Part shown: one piece after another, positions 23,805 to 32,107 of the stretch | Numbering within the stretch: position 1 is the stretch's first letter | Layout of the letters: each line of letters opens with the position of its first letter | From: CAVXEH01 sp963805305 | GTDB lineage: Bacteria > Chloroflexota > Limnocylindria > QHBO01 | NCBI GenBank assembly: GCA_963805305.1 | Contig: CAWDTM010000007.1 | Location: 62,001 to 126,000 of the forward strand | Length of the DNA stretch: 64,000 nucleotides | Direction: 5' to 3' | The notes under the pieces: generated by a model | What the model saw: only the letters and a program-made list of their open reading frames with translations | What the model was told of the DNA's origin: nothing | Databases searched by the model: none | Made by a program: the position numbers and the translations under genes

Positions 23805-24883
23805 CCCGCGGCCTCCGCAGCGATCGCCGCGCGGGTCGCGCCATCGGTTCCGCCGGTTGTCGCGATCAGGTGCACGTACGCGTCCTCGAGGGTGGGCTCG
23901 CGGGCGATGACCTTGCCGACCCGGGTATCTCCCAGGAGGCCCAGCAGGCGCTGGGTGATGCGCGTCCCGTGCTCCGATTGGACCAGCAGGATCTGGCTCT
24001 GGTCGCGCTCCTCGACGTTGACCTCTACGACGTCCGGGTCCGCGCGCAGCGCCTGCAGCGACCCGGGCGAGACGCCGAAGGTCTCGATCTCGACGATGGT
24101 CCGGTTGGCCACCGCTGCCTTGAGGTCGTTCCCGGTGCCGAGCGCCACGATCCTGCCGTCGTTGATCACCGCGATCCGGTCGCAGAGGGCATCGGCCTCG
24201 AACATGTAGTGGGTCGTGAGCAGGACCGTCTTGCCCGCATCCACGAGCGACTTCACCGTGTGGCGCAGCTCCCGTGCGCCCACCGGGTCGAGCCCGATGG
24301 ACGGCTCGTCGAGGAACACCACCTCGGGGTCGTGGAGCAGGCCGCGCGCGATGTGCAGCCGCTGGCGCATGCCGCGGGAGTAGCCTTCCACCTTCTCGCC
24401 CTCCCGCCCGGTCAGGCCCACCATCTCCAGCAGCGCCGCGATGCGGCCCTTCTGCTCCGACGGGTCGACGCCGTAGAGCTCCGCGAAGTAGCGCAGGTTG
24501 TCCAGGGCGCTGACCCGGTCGTAGAGGCCGCGGTCGCCGCCGAAGACGTAGCCGATCCGCCGACGGACCTCGGTCGTGTCGCGGACGACGTCGTAGCCCA
24601 TGACCCGAGCGCTGCCGGAGGTCGGGAGCAGGAGGGTGATGAGCATCTTGATCGTGGTGGTCTTGCCGGCGCCATTGGGCCCCAGCAGCCCGAACAGCTC
24701 CCCGGGACGCACCGCGAAGCTCACCCCGCGGACCGCCTCGACCTTGATCCTTCGGCGCCGCACGATGCCAAGGTGCGTGTCGTAGGTGCGGACGAGGTCG
24801 ATCGCCTCGATGGCCGATGCGTCACGGGATTCGGTCGCGGTTCGGGTGCCGTCCGACACGCCGCGGGTCGGAGAGACGGTCAT
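23801..24883 (-). CDS. ABC transporter ATP-binding protein (ABC-2 exporter)
   Basis: A 360-residue ATPase with Walker A GLLGPNGAGKTTTIKML, Q-loop region IGYVFGGDRGLYDR, signature EGYSRGMRQRLHIARGLL, Walker B VVFLDEPSIGLDP and H-loop LLTTHYMFEADALCDR. The signature is YSRGM rather than LSGGQ, and the usual Q-loop Gln is replaced by Gly (VFGG), as in the ABC-2 subgroup related to DrrA/NodI-like exporters. The C-terminal 90 residues form the regulatory tail. TAGAAT ends ten bases before the chosen ATG; an ATG 12 bases earlier is also possible. It leads a three-gene exporter operon. Confidence 0.9.
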   Translation of the reverse strand: MTVSPTRGVSDGTRTATESRDASAIEAIDLVRTYDTHLGIVRRRRIKVEAVRGVSFAVRPGELFGLLGPNGAGKTTTIKMLITLLLPTSGSARVMGYDVVRDTTEVRRRIGYVFGGDRGLYDRVSALDNLRYFAELYGVDPSEQKGRIAALLEMVGLTGREGEKVEGYSRGMRQRLHIARGLLHDPEVVFLDEPSIGLDPVGARELRHTVKSLVDAGKTVLLTTHYMFEADALCDRIAVINDGRIVALGTGNDLKAAVANRTIVEIETFGVSPGSLQALRADPDVVEVNVEERDQSQILLVQSEHGTRITQRLLGLLGDTRVGKVIAREPTLEDAYVHLIATTGGTDGATRAAIAAEAAG

Positions 24884-24990
24884 GGAAGGGGCCATTCTAC
24901 CCGCCGGAGAATCGAGGTCGAACGGCAAGCCCCGGTCACCGGCCGGACGGTATGGTGGGGCGCAACGTTGCCAACCGCGTAGAGCATGCA

Positions 24991-25485
24991 ATGACCAGGT
25001 ACCGATTCGTCACCAGCTGGATCGTGGACGCGCCGCTGGATCGCGTCTTCGAGGCGCTGGTCCGCGTCGAGGAGTGGCCCGCCTGGTGGCGTGGCGTGCA
25101 GCGCGTGGAGCAGCTGCGCGCCGGGGACGAGCGAGGCATCGGCACCGTCCACCGCTTCCGCTTCCGCAGCCGGCTGCCGTACTCGCTGGTGTTCGACGTC
25201 CGGACCACGGACGTCGAGGCTCCCCTCCGGCTCACGGGCGATGCGTCGGGCGAGCTCGAGGGAACCGGTGCCTGGACGCTGCGCGACGGAGACGGGCGGA
25301 CCCACGTGCGCTACGTCTGGGAGGTGCGAACCACCCGCTGGTGGATGAACCTGCTGGCGCCGCTGGCGCGGCCGGTCTTCGCGTGGAACCACGACCTCGT
25401 GATGGACTGGGGCCGGGTGGGGCTCGGTCGGAAGCTTGGCGCCCCGGTTGCGCGCGACGACCGGACCGATCTTGGCGGGCCGTAG
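24991..25485 (+). CDS. SRPBCC-fold (polyketide cyclase-like) protein
   Basis: A 164-residue single-domain protein of the START/SRPBCC superfamily: RFVTSWIVDAPLDRVFEALVRVEEWPAWWRGV opens the fold, and ERGIGTVHRFRFRSRLPYSLVFDV, TGAWTLRDGDGRTHVRYVWEV and WWMNLLAPLARPVFAWNHDLVMDW complete it. These proteins bind hydrophobic ligands; the ligand is unknown. It is divergent from the ABC exporter and lies about 80 bases before the LLM-UbiA gene on the same strand. Confidence 0.85.
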   Translation: MTRYRFVTSWIVDAPLDRVFEALVRVEEWPAWWRGVQRVEQLRAGDERGIGTVHRFRFRSRLPYSLVFDVRTTDVEAPLRLTGDASGELEGTGAWTLRDGDGRTHVRYVWEVRTTRWWMNLLAPLARPVFAWNHDLVMDWGRVGLGRKLGAPVARDDRTDLGGP

Positions 25486-25567
25486 GCGGATGCGGGGAAT
25501 CTGCTAGCATTTGGTAGCGCATTTAGCCGGGCCGATGGCGGCGCGCGATGCCTGGAGGGCTGACCAC

Positions 25568-27616
25568 ATGGAGCGACTGGGAAGACGGGTGGGGCTGGGC
25601 CTGGCGGCCCGCGGCGAGGTCGACGAGGTGGTGGCCTGGAGCTGGGAGGCTCGCCGCGCCGGGCTCGACTCCGTCTGGCTCCACGACTCCTACTTCGAGC
25701 GCGACGCGGTCACCTACGTGTCGGCGATCGCCTCCGAGCTTGGCGCCGACGAGCGTGAGGACGGCTTCCGGATCGCCCTTGGGGCGGTGAACCCGTTCAC
25801 CCGGCACCCGGTCGTGCTGGCCATGACCGGTTCAGCGCTCGACGAGATGGCGCCCGGGCGCATCGTCATGGGCATGGGCACCGGTCTCCCGCTGCGGCTC
25901 AAGCAGATGGGGATCCCCTACACGCCGCACGAGGCGGTGTCGCAGGTGAGCGTCGCGATCGACGAGATCCGGACCCTGTGGGCCGGGGAGCGGCTTCCGT
26001 CGGCGACCGAGGGGCTGCCGCCGATCCAGCCCATGTTCGCGCCGCCGCATCGGATCCCGATCGTGATCGCCGCCTATCGCAAGGCGTTCGTGGCGCTCGC
26101 CGGCGAGAAGGCCGACGGCTACCTGGCCAGGCCCGCCGAGTCCATCAACTCGCTGCGCGGGATCATCGATCGTCTGCGACGCGCCGAGGCCGATGCCGGC
26201 CGCGCGGCGGGGACGGTCGAGACCGCCGGATACCTGCTCTCGCTCGTGGACAACAGCCGCCGCGAGGCGCTCAACCGCGCCAAGCGCGAGCCGTTCGTGA
26301 TCTACATGATGAGCGTCCTCTCCGACGTCTCCCTGGCACGCGCCGGCTTCGAGGGCGAGCTGCGGGACCGAATCGCCGCCGCCTGGCGGGCGGAGGAGTT
26401 CCACACCGCCGCCGGCCTCATCCCCGATGCGCTGCTCGACGCCTTCATGCTGTGCGGGACGCGCGACCAGGTCGCGACCGGGGCGCTGCGATTCCACGAG
26501 GAGGCCGGCCTGGACCTGCCGCTCCTCCAGCCGGTCGTGCAGGAGAAGGCACAGGTCACCGCGCTGCTCGACGCGGCCGGGATCTATGCGGCGATTCCCG
26601 CCGGGGCCCGCCAGCCTGCGCAGGCTGCGGCTCTCGTCGGCGCGAGCACGCCCGCGCACGGCGTGCCCGTTCCGGCCGCGGCCATGACCGATCTCCGCAC
26701 GCCGTGGGAGCGGGTGCGACGCCGCGCCGCAGCGATCTGGGAGATCGCCCGCCCGTTCGCCTACACGGCGTCGGTGATCCCCGTGGCGGCGGGCGGGGCG
26801 CTGGCCTGGGTCGACGGCAGGTTCAACCTGCTCCTCCTTTTCGCCGCCCTGACGGGCGGCGTGCTGCTCCACACCGGCACGAACATCGTCAACGAGATCT
26901 ACGACGTCCGGCACGGGATCGACGCCATCACCTCGCCGCGCGCGAGCCACGCCATCGTCAAGGGACACATCGGCGAGACGGCCGCCTACCGGGTGGCGCT
27001 GGTGGCCTTCGCGCTGGCAGCGGCCGACGGGATCGCGCTGATCGCCGCGCGGGGCTGGCCCATCGCCGTCCTGGGCGTGATCGGGCTGGCGGGCGGGTAC
27101 TTCTACACGGCGCCGCCCTTCCAGTACAAGTTCAAGGCCCTGGGCGTGCCGCTCGTCTTCCTCCAGATGGGACCGCTGATGACGCTCGGCGGGTACTACG
27201 CCGTCTCGGGCTCCTGGTCCCCGGTGGCGCTCGTCCTGTCGATTCCGATCGGGCTGCTCGTCGCGGCGATCCTCCACGGCAACGAGTGGCGCGACATCAG
27301 CGAGGACACGCGAGCGGGCATCGCGACCCTTTCGAGCGAGATCGGCCGCAGCTGGGCCCACTACTCGTACCTGGGCCTCACCCTTGGCGCGTACATGACC
27401 CTGGGGCTGGCGGTGGCGTTCGGCGCATTGCCGCCGGCGACGCTCGTGGCGATCCTGTCGCTGCCCCTGCTCGTCATCGTGCTGCGCTCCGCGGAGCTGG
27501 GCGCGAGCGGTCAGGCGCGGGCGATCGCCATGATCGACGTCCAGACCGCGCGGCTCCACGAGACCTTCGGGGCGCTGCTCATCGCGGGTCTGCTGCTGAG
27601 CGTCCTGTTCCGGTGA
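25568..27616 (+). CDS. Fusion: F420-type LLM oxidoreductase + UbiA/MenA-type prenyltransferase
   Basis: A 682-residue two-enzyme fusion. Residues about 1-345 are a luciferase-like (LLM, MER-like) flavin/F420-dependent oxidoreductase: VGLGLAARGEVDEVVAWSWEARRAGLDSVWLHDSYF, IALGAVNPFTRHPVV, RIVMGMGTGLPLRLKQMGI, IVIAAYRKAFVALAGEKADGYL. An Ala/Pro linker leads to eight or nine helices (about 400-682) of the UbiA family. The two Asp-rich motifs are NIVNEIYDVRHGID and NEWRDISEDTRAG, closest in style to MenA (dihydroxynaphthoate polyprenyltransferase). The start is set by a GGAGGG eight bases upstream. The stop overlaps the CPBP protease gene (GTGA). MenA activity is inferred; the role of the oxidoreductase is unknown. 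Confidence 0.88.
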   Translation: MERLGRRVGLGLAARGEVDEVVAWSWEARRAGLDSVWLHDSYFERDAVTYVSAIASELGADEREDGFRIALGAVNPFTRHPVVLAMTGSALDEMAPGRIVMGMGTGLPLRLKQMGIPYTPHEAVSQVSVAIDEIRTLWAGERLPSATEGLPPIQPMFAPPHRIPIVIAAYRKAFVALAGEKADGYLARPAESINSLRGIIDRLRRAEADAGRAAGTVETAGYLLSLVDNSRREALNRAKREPFVIYMMSVLSDVSLARAGFEGELRDRIAAAWRAEEFHTAAGLIPDALLDAFMLCGTRDQVATGALRFHEEAGLDLPLLQPVVQEKAQVTALLDAAGIYAAIPAGARQPAQAAALVGASTPAHGVPVPAAAMTDLRTPWERVRRRAAAIWEIARPFAYTASVIPVAAGGALAWVDGRFNLLLLFAALTGGVLLHTGTNIVNEIYDVRHGIDAITSPRASHAIVKGHIGETAAYRVALVAFALAAADGIALIAARGWPIAVLGVIGLAGGYFYTAPPFQYKFKALGVPLVFLQMGPLMTLGGYYAVSGSWSPVALVLSIPIGLLVAAILHGNEWRDISEDTRAGIATLSSEIGRSWAHYSYLGLTLGAYMTLGLAVAFGALPPATLVAILSLPLLVIVLRSAELGASGQARAIAMIDVQTARLHETFGALLIAGLLLSVLFR

Positions 27617-28293
27617 GGGGACGCGCACGACGCACCACGGCGCCAGCCTCCCCCGGGCCGGCGCTGCTGGGCCTGGGCCTCGGTGTCGCCCAGGCGGCGT
27701 TCACCCTGACCTTCCGTGGGCCGCGTCCCCGGTTCTGGCAGCGCATGACGGCGACCGGCCTGGCTCTCGGCGGCCTGGCGGTCGCGACCAGCCGCGAAGC
27801 CCGTGACGTGCGGATTGGCGGGCGCGAGGTGGCGCTTGGGCTCGCCTCTGCGGCGACCCTGTACGCGACCTTCCAGGTCGGTGACCGCTTCGCGCGTCGC
27901 TTCGTCCCGGGCGGCGAGGGACAGATCCGCGAGATCTACGCCCTGCGCCGGTTGCGGCCGCAGCCCGAGATCGCCGCGCGGCTGGCGACGGTCATCGGTC
28001 CGGCGGAGGAGCTCTTCTGGCGCGGATTCGTGCAGCCGGGCCTGACCGCCCGCCTCGGACGCTGGCGGGGGGCCGCCGCGGCCGCGGGAGCCTACGCCGG
28101 CGTGCACGTGGTCACCGGCAACATCACGCTGCTGGGCGCGGCGGGGGTGGCCGGCGCCCACTGGTCGGCGCTGCGCGCGGCGGGGATGCCCATGGGGGCG
28201 CTCGTCGTCAGCCACGTCGCCTGGGACATCTGGATCTTCCTCGTCCAGCCGACCCAGGCGGAAGAGCGGCTCGCGCCGGAGCCGGCGCCCTAG
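27613..28293 (+). CDS. CPBP-family intramembrane metalloprotease
   Basis: A 226-residue membrane protein of the CPBP (CAAX protease/bacteriocin-processing) family. The glutamate motif is GPAEELFWRGFVQPGL, followed by the histidine motifs AAGAYAGVHVVTG and VVSHVAWDIW, with the usual four or so helices around them. GTG is the start, overlapping the prenyltransferase stop. Its stop codon and that of corA share a CTAG. The co-transcription with a prenyltransferase is notable because CAAX proteases act on prenylated proteins in eukaryotes, but no such role is established in bacteria. Confidence 0.87.
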   Translation: MRGRARRTTAPASPGPALLGLGLGVAQAAFTLTFRGPRPRFWQRMTATGLALGGLAVATSREARDVRIGGREVALGLASAATLYATFQVGDRFARRFVPGGEGQIREIYALRRLRPQPEIAARLATVIGPAEELFWRGFVQPGLTARLGRWRGAAAAAGAYAGVHVVTGNITLLGAAGVAGAHWSALRAAGMPMGALVVSHVAWDIWIFLVQPTQAEERLAPEPAP

Positions 28294-29309
28294 AACCAGT
28301 CGCGGCGCCAGAAGAAGGCGGCGAGCCCTGCCATGGCAAGACCCATCACCCCGAGTGCGGCGAAGTAACCGAACGGCCAGCCGAGCTCGGGCATGACGTG
28401 GAAGTTCATCCCGTAGATGCCGGCAATCAGGGTGGGCACCATCAGGACCACGGTGAACGCGGTCAGGCGCTTCATCACCGCGTTCAGGGTGTTGCTGGTC
28501 ACAGAGAGATTCGCGTCGAGCGCCGCGGCGACGAGGTCCCGATACAGGTCGAGCTGGTCGAGCACCCGGACAAGGTGATCGTACAGGTCCCGGTAGTAGG
28601 GCAGGACCTCGTCGTCAACGTGCTCAACGTCGCGGCGCAGAAGGCTGTTCGCCACGTCGCGCTGTGGAGCCAGCACGCGGCGCAGCTGCAGCAGCTCTCG
28701 CTTCAGATCGAGCACCTCGCGAAGCGTCGCGGTTCCCTGGTTGCCAGCCACGATGCGGTCTTCGAGCAGGTCGATCCGTTCGGCGGTCGTGTCGAGGAGC
28801 GGGAAGTAGCCGTCCACGACCGCGTCGAGGATGGCGTACAGCAAGCTTCCGATGCTCCTGCTCACGGTGTCGCCTGGTCGGCGGAACTCGCGCCGCACCT
28901 CTTCGATGGCGGGTGAGGGCCCCCAGTGCACGCTGACCAGGTAGCCGTCGCCCACGATGAGGTGAAGCTCCGCGAGGTTGCCGTAGCCGCGCCTGGCCGC
29001 ATCTCCATCGGCGGGCGCCGTCTCCCGGACGCGGACCTCGTAACTGACGATCACGTGCTGTCCGGGGTAGCTGTCGATCTTGGGCCGCTGATATCGGAGC
29101 TGGAGGTCTTCCTCGGCAACGGGGTGCAGGTCGAACTCGCTGCGAAGCAGGCGCATCTCCGCTTCGCCCGGGTCGCCGATGTCCAGCCAGACCAGCGTCC
29201 CCGGCTGGCGCCGCAGCGTGTCGATCTTGTCCAGCTGGAGTGCGTCGAGTACCCGCGGCTCCTCACCCGGCGCGCGGACCAGCGCGGTGGTGTCCGGGGC
29301 GCTATCCAT
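28290..29309 (-). CDS. corA: CorA-family magnesium/cobalt transporter
   Basis: A 339-residue CorA channel. The large cytosolic domain includes LVWLDIGDPGEAEMRLL and PIDSYPGQHVIVSYEVRV-like strands, then the long helix QLDLYRDLVAAALDANLSVTSNTLNAVMKRLTAFTVVL. The pore helix ends in the signature GMN (IAGIYGMNFHVMPEL), and the second helix follows with FWRRDWF. TACACT ends 7 bases before the ATG and no Shine-Dalgarno is seen, a leaderless-type start. Confidence 0.95.
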   Translation of the reverse strand: MDSAPDTTALVRAPGEEPRVLDALQLDKIDTLRRQPGTLVWLDIGDPGEAEMRLLRSEFDLHPVAEEDLQLRYQRPKIDSYPGQHVIVSYEVRVRETAPADGDAARRGYGNLAELHLIVGDGYLVSVHWGPSPAIEEVRREFRRPGDTVSRSIGSLLYAILDAVVDGYFPLLDTTAERIDLLEDRIVAGNQGTATLREVLDLKRELLQLRRVLAPQRDVANSLLRRDVEHVDDEVLPYYRDLYDHLVRVLDQLDLYRDLVAAALDANLSVTSNTLNAVMKRLTAFTVVLMVPTLIAGIYGMNFHVMPELGWPFGYFAALGVMGLAMAGLAAFFWRRDWF

Positions 29310-29374
29310 TGGCCGGAGTGTACGACCGCCGAGGATCGGCCGGCTGCCGGTGGGCGATGCGGTGGCTGCGCGGG

Positions 29375-29857
29375 TCAGTGAGCTGGCACGGTCTCAAGAA
29401 GCGTCGAGGAGAAGGCCACGCGCCCGTCCGCCTCGTGCTCAAGGCGAATCGGCGGTCCCGGCAGGTCGCGCGCGAACCAGAACCGCCACGTGCCGTCCTC
29501 GTCCGCCCGGTCATAGCGGAGGCACGAGAAGGTTCCCGCGGGGACGGCGATCTCCTCGTCGACGCGGACGGTGGTTGCCGCCGGGAACGAGGCGTGCTCC
29601 TGGAGCTCCAGCCACGTCGGGCGGCTGAGCTCGTGCTCGCCGAGCGGTGCGCCCGCGGAGGACTCAAGCCAGGCCTCCTGGGCCGCGACCGCGGCGTCGC
29701 CTTCCCCGTAGCGCGTCACCCGGATCACCGGCTCGGCGCCGGGCTGCTCGATGCGGAAGCGCAACGTCCTGCCCGGGCCACAGGCATCGCGGATCTCTGC
29801 CGCGCTGAACGGCGTCGGGAGGTGGTCCGGATAGAGCTGGTGCGGGTCGGTGTCCAT
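29375..29857 (-). CDS. Hypothetical protein, 160 residues
   Basis: A soluble, acidic, mainly beta protein with no signal peptide. Recognisable elements are RTLRFRIEQPGAEPVIRVTRYG, WLELQEHASFPAATTVRVDEEIAVPAGTFSC and WRFWFARDLPGPPIRLEHE. The layout (a modification-resistant beta sheet with GTFSC and a late PGPP turn) recalls lipoprotein-like beta domains such as those in DUF3108, but no family could be assigned. GACACT ends 7 bases upstream of the ATG. It lies downstream of the large membrane protein on the same strand. Confidence 0.65.
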   Translation of the reverse strand: MDTDPHQLYPDHLPTPFSAAEIRDACGPGRTLRFRIEQPGAEPVIRVTRYGEGDAAVAAQEAWLESSAGAPLGEHELSRPTWLELQEHASFPAATTVRVDEEIAVPAGTFSCLRYDRADEDGTWRFWFARDLPGPPIRLEHEADGRVAFSSTLLETVPAH

Positions 29858-29892
29858 CAGGGCCAGTGTCGCACGCCGGGCGCCATCGAGGG

Positions 29893-31548
29893 TCAGGTTC
29901 CTCGTCGCCGCCTGGCGGGAGGCTCGCGAAGGGCGGCAAGCATGGCCTCCGCCTGGTCCCTGGCCCCGGGGTCGTCGAAGACGAGCCGGGCATCGCTGCC
30001 GAACCAGTGGAGCCACAGGGCGGGCCGGCTGCTGCGGAGGGTGTGGAGCGTGCCGCGGTCCAGGTTGGTCATGGCTCCGCCGCTGGCAGGGAGCACGATC
30101 TCGAACGGCCCCGAGGGAAGCTCCACGACCAGCTCCGGCCCGGCTCCCGGCCGACCCGCTCGCAGCATGCCCGGTGCACCCTCGACGTCGACGGGCCCGC
30201 CCCGCGAGCGTGCCAGGCGGCCGCTCACGCGAGTGCTCACCGGGGTCCCGGGGTCCGTGCCGCCTCTCGCCGTTGCCGGCGCGAGGGCGCCGGGTTCGAG
30301 CACGAAGACCGGGTAGCCGATCCGACGGCCGATCAGCAGCAGGGCGGCCAGCACCCCGAAGAGGAAGGGCGCCAGCCACAGCTGATCGACCGGCAACCTC
30401 GGGTCGTGATCGAGGTACGCGAAGGGAAGCACGTTCCCCCACCCCACGAGCCGATCGACCCATGGCAGGGTGAGCAGGCTGGCGAGCTGGGCTTCGGCGC
30501 GCACCTGGCGCCCCACCACGTGGATGGGTACGTCGGAGGCGGGGTAGACCGTCTGCACGACAAGGGCCCGGCCCGCGTCATCGGTCGCCAGCTGCAGGAA
30601 CCCGCCGCCGGCCGCCAGGCTGCGGGCGTTGCAGGCGGTGCCCACGGCGGCGGAAGGATCGGCGGCCTCGCAGACGGCGATCCCCGTGCCCGCGAAGTGC
30701 AGATCGATCCGGACCAGCGTGCCCTCGGCAAGGCCCGCGAGGTCGGCGGCAGAGCCAATCGACCGACCGCCCCCCTGATCCTGACCCGCATCGACCTCGG
30801 CGAGATAGCGTCCGCCGCTGTCGACCAGGGGCCCGGTCAGCCAGCCGTGGCCGCGCAGGACAGCCGCCGCGCCGGAGATCATCGTGGCGTCCACGAGGAC
30901 CCGCGCCTGCACGGTGCGCGTGGCGAAGCTGCCCGGTGGCACCGCGGACCTGACGAACGCGACCCGGTCGTCGGACACGTTGTCGCGGACGGCGTAGAAC
31001 CAGGTCGGGGTGCCGTCTTCCCGCGGAGGGCCGGCGAACGGAATGCGAAACGCGAGCGCCTGCACCTCGAGGAGCGACACGTCGTTGCCGGTGAGGCGGT
31101 CGACGAAGTCGCTGGTCGAGGTCCGGGTGACGATCAGCTCTGCGCCGGCCTGGACGACGGGGACGGTGGAGACCAGCACCAGGAGGCCGATCAACGCGGG
31201 GACGACGCTCGGTCGGGGGTCGATTCGACGCAGCGAGGCGACGACCACGCTAAGGAGCGAGGCCGCCGCCACCACGGCGACCGCCCACGGGAGGTAGGCG
31301 CTGAAGTCGCTGAATGCCGATGGCGCCAGCGCCAGGCCCGCGACGACCACGACCGCCCCGAGCAGCCCGGCGGCAATCGGAGCTGCGCGGCGGGCCGCGG
31401 GTGCGGCGCCGCCGAAGGCCAGGTCGACGAGCCCGTCCACGGCACGAGGCAGCGCGCCGAGGAGCGTCCGCAGACGAATGATGGGTGTGGCCTCCGGTGG
31501 AGCGTGGTCCTCAAACCAACTAGGCGGCGGCATGCCCTGCGGGTTCAT
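29893..31548 (-). CDS. Large membrane protein of unknown function
   Basis: A 551-residue protein. Residues about 40-160 contain three or four hydrophobic helices (ARRAAPIAAGLLGAVVVVAG, LPWAVAVVAAASLLSVVVA, VVPALIGLLVLVSTVPVVQAG). A large extracytoplasmic beta-rich region of about 220 residues follows, then another helix (LAPFLFGVLAALLLIG, about 395-410) and a soluble tail with a PH-like segment ending in DDPGARDQAEAMLAALREPPARRRRG. Alternative starts are TTG 31563 and ATG 31533. It is 18 bases downstream of the small lectin gene and probably co-transcribed. No family recognised. Confidence 0.6.
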   Translation of the reverse strand: MNPQGMPPPSWFEDHAPPEATPIIRLRTLLGALPRAVDGLVDLAFGGAAPAARRAAPIAAGLLGAVVVVAGLALAPSAFSDFSAYLPWAVAVVAAASLLSVVVASLRRIDPRPSVVPALIGLLVLVSTVPVVQAGAELIVTRTSTSDFVDRLTGNDVSLLEVQALAFRIPFAGPPREDGTPTWFYAVRDNVSDDRVAFVRSAVPPGSFATRTVQARVLVDATMISGAAAVLRGHGWLTGPLVDSGGRYLAEVDAGQDQGGGRSIGSAADLAGLAEGTLVRIDLHFAGTGIAVCEAADPSAAVGTACNARSLAAGGGFLQLATDDAGRALVVQTVYPASDVPIHVVGRQVRAEAQLASLLTLPWVDRLVGWGNVLPFAYLDHDPRLPVDQLWLAPFLFGVLAALLLIGRRIGYPVFVLEPGALAPATARGGTDPGTPVSTRVSGRLARSRGGPVDVEGAPGMLRAGRPGAGPELVVELPSGPFEIVLPASGGAMTNLDRGTLHTLRSSRPALWLHWFGSDARLVFDDPGARDQAEAMLAALREPPARRRRGT

Positions 31549-31566
31549 GCCGGTCGCCCGCAACCG

Positions 31567-31986
31567 TCAGCCGATCGACCAGGCGACGCCGTTCCAGTAT
31601 GCATGCAGGAGCGCGCCATCGGTCCCGTTGGCGAACACGTCGATGCGGTTCGGCCCCCAGGAGCATGCTGCGGGATCCGAGGTCAGCGACCCGCCCAGCG
31701 ACTCCCACGGCTGCCATCCGTCCGGCTGATACCAGCAGTGCCACAGGGCGCCGTCGCGGCCGCGTGCGAAGCAATCGATTCGATCGGGGCCCCAGGAGCA
31801 GGCTGCGGGATTCCCGGTCAGCTCGCCCCCGAGCGACTCCCAGTCATGCCACCGGGCTCCGTCCCAGTAGCGGTTCCAGAGCTGCCCGTCGGCGAAGATG
31901 GCGAAGACCTGCATTTCGTCCTTCGCCCACGTCGTGACCGCGGGTCCCGATACCGGCGCCCCGCCAAGTGTTTCCCATGCCGACAT
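31567..31986 (-). CDS. Small PLL-type lectin-like propeller-blade protein
   Basis: A 139-residue protein built from about three repeats of 46-47 residues with the pattern W-x-SLGG...PAACSWGPxRIDxFARGxDGALWH. The clear copies are WESLGGELTGNPAACSWGPDRIDCFARG and WESLGGSLTSDPAACSWGPNRIDVFANG, with a degenerate first copy. This matches the blade motif of Photorhabdus-type fucose-binding lectins and bacterial PLL domains, which normally form seven blades. No signal peptide is seen. The ATG has AAGGAG five bases upstream. With only three blades it would have to oligomerise or act as a fragment. Confidence 0.78.
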   Translation of the reverse strand: MSAWETLGGAPVSGPAVTTWAKDEMQVFAIFADGQLWNRYWDGARWHDWESLGGELTGNPAACSWGPDRIDCFARGRDGALWHCWYQPDGWQPWESLGGSLTSDPAACSWGPNRIDVFANGTDGALLHAYWNGVAWSIG

Positions 31987-32107
31987 CGGCTCTCCTTCTG
32001 CTCCTGCATGATCCGCGAATGGGTGACCGTATCATCGGTCCGTCCCGGCCCCGGTGATCGGCGCTGTCGCGCGTCTCAAGGACCCGGCTGAGGCGTAGAG
32101 TTCGGGC

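Noticed and set aside
25978..28293. 771-codon frame that includes the CPBP protease
   Set aside because: Most of it is an alternative frame of the LLM-UbiA fusion. The true gene starts at GTG 27613, overlapping the fusion's stop.
31500..32107. A Trp-sensing leader peptide or riboswitch before tnaA
   Set aside because: No Trp-containing short frame or stem-loop array precedes it, and the box TAGAGT places the transcript start at the start codon.
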